Assembly: GCA_020846955.1 (NCBI GenBank)
Contig: JADLCZ010000036.1
Coordinates: forward strand, 1-8,032
Reading direction: 5' to 3'
From: Candidatus Nomurabacteria bacterium
GTDB lineage: Bacteria; Patescibacteriota; Minisyncoccia; Phycocordibacterales; UBA9973
DNA: 8,032 nt
The notes beneath the pieces are model-generated. The model searched no databases, was not told where the DNA came from, and worked only from the letters and a program-made list of their open reading frames with translations. Positions 6,885 to 8,032 of this stretch are shown here, one piece after another (the first letter of the stretch is position 1; the number at the start of each line of letters is the position of its first letter). The translations under genes and the position numbers were made by a program.

Positions 6885-7790
6885 TTAGGCTATATTATTA
6901 TACTTCTTCAATTCTATCAAGGCGTCTTCGAATTTGACATTTGGCTCCCAATTCAACAATTCTTTTGCCTTTGCGATGTCCGCAGAGGTTGCCCTTGGTT
7001 CAATCCGAGGGTCTATATATACGAACTCTCCACCAAGCAATTTAGCAATCTGATTTACTGAATACATTTCCTCTGTTCCAATATTTATTACCTCCCCTTT
7101 ACCCACATTCTCCCCTGTCATAGCTATCAAATTTGCTTTTACAACATCATGCACATGTACGAAGCTTCGAGTCTGCTCGCCGTCCCCTGTTATAGTCATC
7201 GGCATATTACTCTTTTTCAAATCTAAGAATTTTGCAATCACCGATGCGTAGGCTCCAGTGCTTGATTGGCGTGGGCCGTATACATTGAAATATTTTAAAG
7301 ACACAGTCTCTAAATTATAAATTCTAGAATACAAGCTACAATATATCTCACCAATTAACTTATGAGTTCCGTATGGAGATAAGGGTTTCATTTCCATAGT
7401 TTCTACAAGGGGCAAAGTATCCTGATTGCCATAGGCTGCGCTCGAAGCCGCAAAGACTAGTCTTTTTACTTTGTTTACCCTACATGCTTCCAAGACATTG
7501 AGTAGGCCATTTACATTGATATCGTGCGTTTCGATCGGATTGTGCATAGAATACTCGACTTGAGGCATAGCTGCTTCGTGAAAAACGTATTTTGCATTCT
7601 CAAATATTGGCAACAATTTCTCGTAATCTCGTATGTCTATATTATGCATTATGGCCTTTGGGTTAATATTCTCCTCTTTGCCTGCAGACATGTTATCTAT
7701 AATATGAACCTCGTACCCAAGCTCAATAAGGGCATCCACGATATGCGACCCTATGAATCCTGCTCCTCCTGTAACTATGACTTTTTCCAT
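6885..7790 (-). CDS. GalE-like NDP-sugar 4-epimerase (UDP-Glc/GlcNAc or UDP-GlcA 4-epimerase)
   Basis: A 301-residue extended short-chain dehydrogenase, shorter than E. coli GalE (338 residues) and in the range of compact epimerases. The Rossmann motif is GGAGFIG (8-14); catalytic residues are Ser117 in FAASSAAYG (113-121), Tyr140 and Lys144 in SPYGTHK (138-144). KYFNVYGPRQ (166-175) and GDGEQTRSFVHVHDV (202-216) are typical of the UDP-hexose 4-epimerase/WbpP/Gla group. By motif alignment (x-AD-x-x-KA), Thr268 falls at the gatekeeper position that is Tyr299 in E. coli GalE and Ser306 in WbpP; a small residue there usually allows N-acetylated substrates. Because UDP-GlcA and UDP-xylose are made by the next two genes, UDP-GlcA or UDP-xylose 4-epimerisation is also possible. 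It is the first full gene of the minus-strand unit, behind its own predicted promoter. Confidence 0.85.
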   Translation of the reverse strand: MEKVIVTGGAGFIGSHIVDALIELGYEVHIIDNMSAGKEENINPKAIMHNIDIRDYEKLLPIFENAKYVFHEAAMPQVEYSMHNPIETHDINVNGLLNVLEACRVNKVKRLVFAASSAAYGNQDTLPLVETMEMKPLSPYGTHKLIGEIYCSLYSRIYNLETVSLKYFNVYGPRQSSTGAYASVIAKFLDLKKSNMPMTITGDGEQTRSFVHVHDVVKANLIAMTGENVGKGEVINIGTEEMYSVNQIAKLLGGEFVYIDPRIEPRATSADIAKAKELLNWEPNVKFEDALIELKKYNNIA

Positions 7791-7796
7791 ACACTG

Positions 7797-7825
7797 ATTA
7801 TATCATTTTAATCATTCATACTAAA
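7797..7825 (-). promoter_or_regulatory. predicted extended -10 promoter of the nucleotide-sugar operon
   Basis: On the minus strand TGATATAAT (7805 down to 7797) is a perfect extended -10 element (TG-N-TATAAT). It lies in the 17-base gap between the TPR gene and the 4-epimerase. A weak -35 match, TTTAGT (7825-7820, three of six bases), lies 17 bases upstream inside the end of the TPR gene; extended -10 promoters tolerate this. Only six bases separate the -10 from the ATG at 7790, so the mRNA would start at or next to the start codon and there is no room for a Shine-Dalgarno sequence. Confidence 0.55.
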
Positions 7826-8032
7826 GACGAACCCAGGTATGTCTTTTTTGGCTTGATTTAAGGCTTCGTCGTACAATTTCTGATCATGGTTTGATAGTGC
7901 GAATAATATCAATAATTTATGAGATGACTCCACCTTTGGCTCTATTGCTATTGCGTCCTTATATGCCTGTTCTGCCCCCTCCATGTCTTTATTTAATGCT
8001 TTGACCTGTGCTCGAGCCCAATATGAGCTTGG
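7808..8032 (-). CDS. TPR-containing protein, C-terminal part only
   Basis: An open frame enters from the right edge and gives the last 74 residues of a protein, ending at TAA (7810-7808). The segment YWARAQVKALNKDMEGAEQA followed by YKDAIAIEP fits the tetratricopeptide repeat pattern (W-A at the first helix, G-A-x-x-x-Y-x-x-A in the second, Pro at the end). A second, degenerate helical pair follows (SSHKLLILFAL then YDEALNQAKKDIPGF). No membrane segment is visible in this part. In polysaccharide loci such a C-terminus is often attached to an O-antigen ligase/polymerase membrane domain, or is a stand-alone TPR protein; the deciding N-terminal part is outside the window. It lies 18 bases upstream of the 4-epimerase and is likely part of the same locus, perhaps co-transcribed. 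Confidence 0.7.
   Translation of the reverse strand, partial: PSSYWARAQVKALNKDMEGAEQAYKDAIAIEPKVESSHKLLILFALSNHDQKLYDEALNQAKKDIPGFVFSMND

Noticed and set aside
147..7790. Alternative genetic code with UGA as glycine (SR1/Gracilibacteria type)
   Set aside because: Read-through of the two TGA stops would add only a few residues, so they alone do not exclude it. However, no in-frame UGA occurs within any of the eight long, full-length genes, and their many conserved glycines are all encoded by GGN.
3654..7790. The three epimerase-like genes as recent tandem duplicates (shared DGxQTRSF motif)
   Set aside because: The shared motif is a general feature of this superfamily; the three proteins have distinct family-specific blocks and are not close to each other in sequence.

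Overview
The window is an AT-rich bacterial surface-polysaccharide (O-antigen, capsule or S-layer glycan type) locus. It has two short transcription units that point at each other, with a mobile-element remnant at the left edge. The organism cannot be named from the sequence. Low GC, the standard genetic code, very tight gene packing and no recognisable Shine-Dalgarno sequence at any of eight visible starts would fit a candidate-phylum (Patescibacteria-like) or another SD-poor lineage. This is inference only.

Left unit (+ strand): the last 39 codons of an IS1595-type transposase (3-122) are followed 24 bases later by a MycE/TylF-like metal-dependent sugar O-methyltransferase (147-944). That gene overlaps by ATGA a family GT17 glycosyltransferase (941-1930). 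The GT17 stop codon directly abuts the stop codon of the opposing operon.

Right unit (- strand, reading from 8032 towards 1931): the C-terminus of a TPR protein cut by the window edge comes first. After a 17-base gap holding a good extended -10 promoter there are six packed genes: a GalE-like NDP-sugar 4-epimerase, UDP-glucose 6-dehydrogenase (ugd), UDP-glucuronate decarboxylase (UDP-xylose synthase), a strikingly plant-like GDP-mannose 3,5-epimerase, a GT11 fucosyltransferase-like enzyme and a GT2 glycosyltransferase. Neighbours are 1-4 bases apart or overlap by 4.

Together the genes would make UDP-GlcA, UDP-xylose, a 4-epimerised UDP-sugar and GDP-L-galactose, add sugars with three different glycosyltransferases (GT2, GT11, GT17) and O-methylate the product. 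The most interesting point is the GME-GT11 pair. The enzyme that makes GDP-L-galactose lies three bases upstream of a 'fucosyltransferase' whose donor-binding HxRRxD motif is altered, and no GDP-fucose synthesis genes are visible. This suggests an L-galactosyltransferase. Every stretch of the window is accounted for; no gap over 300 bases lacks a gene, and no RNA gene or CRISPR array was seen.
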